A DNA stretch of 64,000 bases from UBA7985 sp002690455 (GTDB taxonomy: Bacteria > Pseudomonadota > Alphaproteobacteria > UBA7985). The DNA lies in assembly GCA_965662775.1 (NCBI GenBank), contig CBFIIW010000014.1:1-64000 (forward strand), in the 5' to 3' direction. A model generated the notes under the pieces. That model did no database searches and had not been told where the DNA came from. It saw nothing but the letters and a program-made list of their open reading frames with translations. This document shows, piece after piece, positions 62,173 to 64,000 of the stretch; the first letter of the stretch is position 1, and every line of letters starts with the position of its first letter. A program made the translations under genes and the position numbers.

Positions 62173-62354
62173 ATGGTGATCTTTCTTCCCGCTGGTGCGC
62201 TAGCGCCTGAACGATCCCTTACGGGAATTAAATCTCGCCGCCGACGGTCCCTGTTTTCAAAAGCCTATGCGCGACATCATCGTGTGTCGTGGCCCGGCGA
62301 GCCTGCTGACGTGAAGTTTGTTCAATCTGTTCCCACCGGATCAGGTAGGTTTTC

Positions 62355-63278
62355 ATGAGCGCTCCAACTCTCACTCCCTCAGCCGACGCCATTGCACAGC
62401 ATCGCCGTGGATTCATCTTTGTCTTTGTCGCAGGTGTTCTGTGGTCAACAGTCGGCCTAGGCATTCGGTTGATCGAAGAAGCTTCGGTGTGGCAGATTCT
62501 ATTCTACCGCTCCATCAGTCTGACCGCCTTGCTGTATATCGTAATTCGCTGGCGAACCCGGCGTGATCCATTTCGCCTCGTATGGCGCGCCGGACTGGCC
62601 GGCGTCGCCGCTGCGCTATCGTTGGTTTTCGCCTACTCGGGTGCCATTTTCTCGATGCAAACAACGTCGGTCGCCAATGCCATGTTGTTGTTTGCGACTG
62701 CCCCTTTCATGGCCGCGGTGCTCGGCTGGTTGGTGCTGCGCGAAGGTGTCCGTAACGCGACCTGGATTGCCGTTTTCTTTGCAATCGCGGGTATCGCTAT
62801 CATGGTTTCCAACCAGACCGGCGCTGGAACTTTTCTCGGCAGTCTCGCGGCTCTTGGTTCAGCGCTCGGCTTTGCCTGCTTCACTGTTGCCCTACGTGCA
62901 GGAAAGTCAGTCGAGATGCTGCCTGCAGTGTTCCTTTCCGGCTTATTTGCATTGGTCATGATGGGTGGTATCTGCCTGATCACCGGCGACGGTTTCGCGC
63001 TCAGCCCCATAGACGGCAGTATCGCACTTGGGATGGGGGTATTTCAGGTTGGGGCAGGGCTGGTGCTTTTCACGCTGGGCTCACGCAGCCTGCCTGCCGC
63101 GGAACTCGCGCTGTTGTCACTGGCTGAAGTGGTTCTGGGGCCAGTTTGGGTCTGGTTGTTCCTCGGTGAGACCGTCGGTCTCAATACGTTAATCGGTGGT
63201 GGCATATTGCTCGCCGCCATCGCCGGCAATGCACTGAGCGGCATTCGTCGCAAGCCTCCACCCATCATCACGCCTTAG
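62355..63278 (+). CDS. DMT-family (EamA) transporter
   Basis: The 307-residue protein has ten hydrophobic helices in two EamA repeats. The first starts at FIFVFVAGVLWSTVGLGIRL and the second near GSLAALGSALGFACFTVALR, ending with the usual PVWVWLFLGETVGLNTLIGGGIL. Members export metabolites or amino acids. The substrate is unknown. The ATG at 62355 follows GGATCAGGTAGG. It is convergent with the Zur-like gene and the 40-bp duplication lies between them. Confidence 0.92.
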   Translation: MSAPTLTPSADAIAQHRRGFIFVFVAGVLWSTVGLGIRLIEEASVWQILFYRSISLTALLYIVIRWRTRRDPFRLVWRAGLAGVAAALSLVFAYSGAIFSMQTTSVANAMLLFATAPFMAAVLGWLVLREGVRNATWIAVFFAIAGIAIMVSNQTGAGTFLGSLAALGSALGFACFTVALRAGKSVEMLPAVFLSGLFALVMMGGICLITGDGFALSPIDGSIALGMGVFQVGAGLVLFTLGSRSLPAAELALLSLAEVVLGPVWVWLFLGETVGLNTLIGGGILLAAIAGNALSGIRRKPPPIITP

Positions 63279-63340
63279 GCGCATTCATTACCCGAGACCC
63301 CAGTTTGTCGTGCACCTTCTTCAGCCGTAGTTCTGCTGGA

Positions 63341-63420
63341 GCCGTGATCGGTGCGTGTTGAACAATGCCCCTGCGCGTCAACCGTGATCCGTGCAAGCTG
63401 AACAATGCCCTTGGGCTTCG
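63341..63420 (-). repeat. 40-bp imperfect tandem duplication at the 3' end of the Zur-like gene
   Basis: Two 40-base units (63341-63380 and 63381-63420) share CCGTGATC, GTGC and GAACAATGCCC at the same spacing, with differences between. Read on the minus strand, unit 2 encodes the last residues of the regulator (AQGHCSACTDHG), and unit 1, beyond its stop codon, would encode a similar AQGHCSTRTDHG peptide in another frame. Confidence 0.75.
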
Positions 63421-63878
63421 ACCACTTCCTGGCGAATAGCAAAGCCCATTGACCTTGCAGCATCAGCCACCGCTGGTGCTGCACTCTCCCGCCACGTCGT
63501 CTCAGCGACGCGTTCGCAGCCATTGCAGATCAGAAACGCTGGCCGTTCACAGCCACTTGGATCGGCGCAGGCAACAAAGGCGTTCAAGCTCTCGATCTTA
63601 TGGACAAAGCCGTAGCCGGTCAGAAACTCCAGCGCCCGGTACGCCACCGGCGGCTGAGCAGACAGACCCATGGCGCGCAGCCGCTCTAGGATCGCATACG
63701 CCCCTAGCGGTCTATGCTCTTCCAGCAGAATCTCCAGCACCTTTCGGCGACTGGATGTTAGCTTTAGTCCCCTTTCGGAACAACTTGCCTCTATTGAGGT
63801 CATCACGTCTGCCACACAGCGGTGATGATTGTGGGCCTCAAAAATCTGGTGGGGTTTCAAAGGACGCTTCAAGGGCAA
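63378..63878 (-). CDS. zur: Fur-family regulator, probable zinc regulator Zur
   Basis: The protein of about 166 residues has a winged-helix N-terminal half (LTSSRRKVLEILLEEHRPLGAYAILERL, QPPVAYRALEFLTGYGFVHKIES) and the metal-binding half with CNGCERVAE and the final CSAC, four cysteines forming the structural zinc site. The AYAILERL and VAYRALEFL spacing is more like Zur than Fur. It would repress zinc uptake genes when zinc is plentiful. The N-terminus is uncertain (several TTG codons near 63860-63878; ATG 63803 is also possible), but the HNHHRCVADVM segment before the ATG looks conserved. The 3' end is duplicated. Confidence 0.85.
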   Translation of the reverse strand: MPLKRPLKPHQIFEAHNHHRCVADVMTSIEASCSERGLKLTSSRRKVLEILLEEHRPLGAYAILERLRAMGLSAQPPVAYRALEFLTGYGFVHKIESLNAFVACADPSGCERPAFLICNGCERVAETTWRESAAPAVADAARSMGFAIRQEVVEAQGHCSACTDHG

Positions 63879-63929
63879 GGTTCTCTACGGACACGATTGA
63901 GAAATGGATCGCGCAGTGGCGAATTAGGC

Positions 63930-63947
63930 TTGCTATTCTGATAGCAA
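63930..63947. promoter_or_regulatory. Palindrome upstream of the Zur-like gene
   Basis: TTGCTAT, four bases, ATAGCAA is a perfect inverted repeat about 52 bases before the putative zur start. Its core (GCTAT...ATAGC) resembles the second palindrome 33 bases further on, about three helical turns away, so the two may be bound by the same dimeric regulator. Confidence 0.5.
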
Positions 63948-63963
63948 TGGCGCATTTATGCAA

Positions 63964-63978
63964 TGTTATACAATAACA
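63964..63978. promoter_or_regulatory. Zur-box-like palindrome
   Basis: TGTTAT-ACA-ATAACA is a perfect inverted repeat with the GTTAT...ATAAC core of Zur-type operators. It lies upstream of the Fur-family regulator and may control that gene and a divergent gene past the window edge, possibly the znuABC zinc importer. The binding is inferred from sequence only. Confidence 0.55.
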
Positions 63979-64000
63979 ATCTCTATAAAGTTTCTTGCGA

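Noticed and set aside
46597..62200. An att-site repeat of the tRNA-Ser 3' end marking an island
   Set aside because: I looked for a second copy of the TTCGAATCCC/CCTCTCC end downstream and saw none; no integrase is present.
1..64000. CRISPR arrays, rRNA operons and insertion sequences
   Set aside because: No regular repeat-spacer structure, no rRNA-like conserved blocks and no transposase frames with terminal inverted repeats were seen.

Overview
The window reads as a chromosomal segment of an alphaproteobacterium of fairly high GC (roughly 60% by eye). AddAB replaces RecBCD, gene neighbourhoods such as dnaA/rpsT/mutM/ubiE/ubiB/coaBC/dut and pyrF/trpF/trpB/trpA/accD/folC are typical of that class, and the late cobalamin genes are of the aerobic type. 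Most of the first 46 kb is core housekeeping. The last 15 kb or so looks accessory and metabolic. The order or genus cannot be settled from the sequence alone.

Layout. 0-2.7 kb: cobalamin nucleotide-loop assembly (cobT, divergent cobS, a CobC-like phosphatase). 2.8-5.4 kb: an Ada/Ogt-type alkyltransferase, a YgjP-like metallopeptidase and a GNAT acetyltransferase. 5.5-7.2 kb: an envelope-stress-like operon of ECF sigma factor, single-span putative anti-sigma factor and Spy/CpxP-like periplasmic protein. 7.3-16.6 kb: dnaN, recF, gyrB, a large secreted protein and a DUF1800/DUF1501 pair. 16.7-20 kb: dnaA, rpsT (with a clear terminator) and mutM on the minus strand. 20-24.8 kb: ubiE, ubiB, coaBC, dut and a HesA/MoeB-like E1 enzyme. 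25-33.4 kb: an SH3 protein, tsaE, addB, addA and trxA. 33.4-41.3 kb (minus): a long operon pyrF, membrane protein, a membrane-anchored trpF fusion, trpB, trpA, accD, folC and an orphan PIN-domain protein. 41.4-46.6 kb: an MFS transporter, a small membrane protein, a lipoprotein polysaccharide deacetylase, an SLC13/TrkA-C permease and tRNA-Ser(GCU).

Downstream of the tRNA, 46.9-62.1 kb, genes are short units in alternating orientation: a tandem SnoaL protein, an internally duplicated protein of unknown function beside a very AT-rich gap, an MBL hydrolase, a photolyase-like flavoprotein with reversed domain order, a copper amine oxidase, HtpX, a secreted HExxH peptidase with a beta-trefoil-like N-terminus, a SAM methyltransferase, a pyrrolysine-free MttB-family methyltransferase, a TMADH/DgcA-type flavoprotein and a GbcA-like Rieske oxygenase. 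I infer that amine oxidase, MttB homologue, TMADH-like enzyme and Rieske enzyme form a locus for breaking down methylated amines or betaines. The TMADH-like enzyme keeps the flavin and Fe-S ligands but lacks the trimethylamine-binding aromatic cage, so its substrate is probably different. The window ends with an EamA-type exporter and a Zur-like regulator with two palindromes upstream of it.

The most unusual items are the TrpF fusion, the domain-reversed photolyase homologue, the TMADH-like/Rieske pair, the orphan PIN gene coupled to folC and abutting trxA tail to tail, and a two-hairpin repeat present at both ends of the window.
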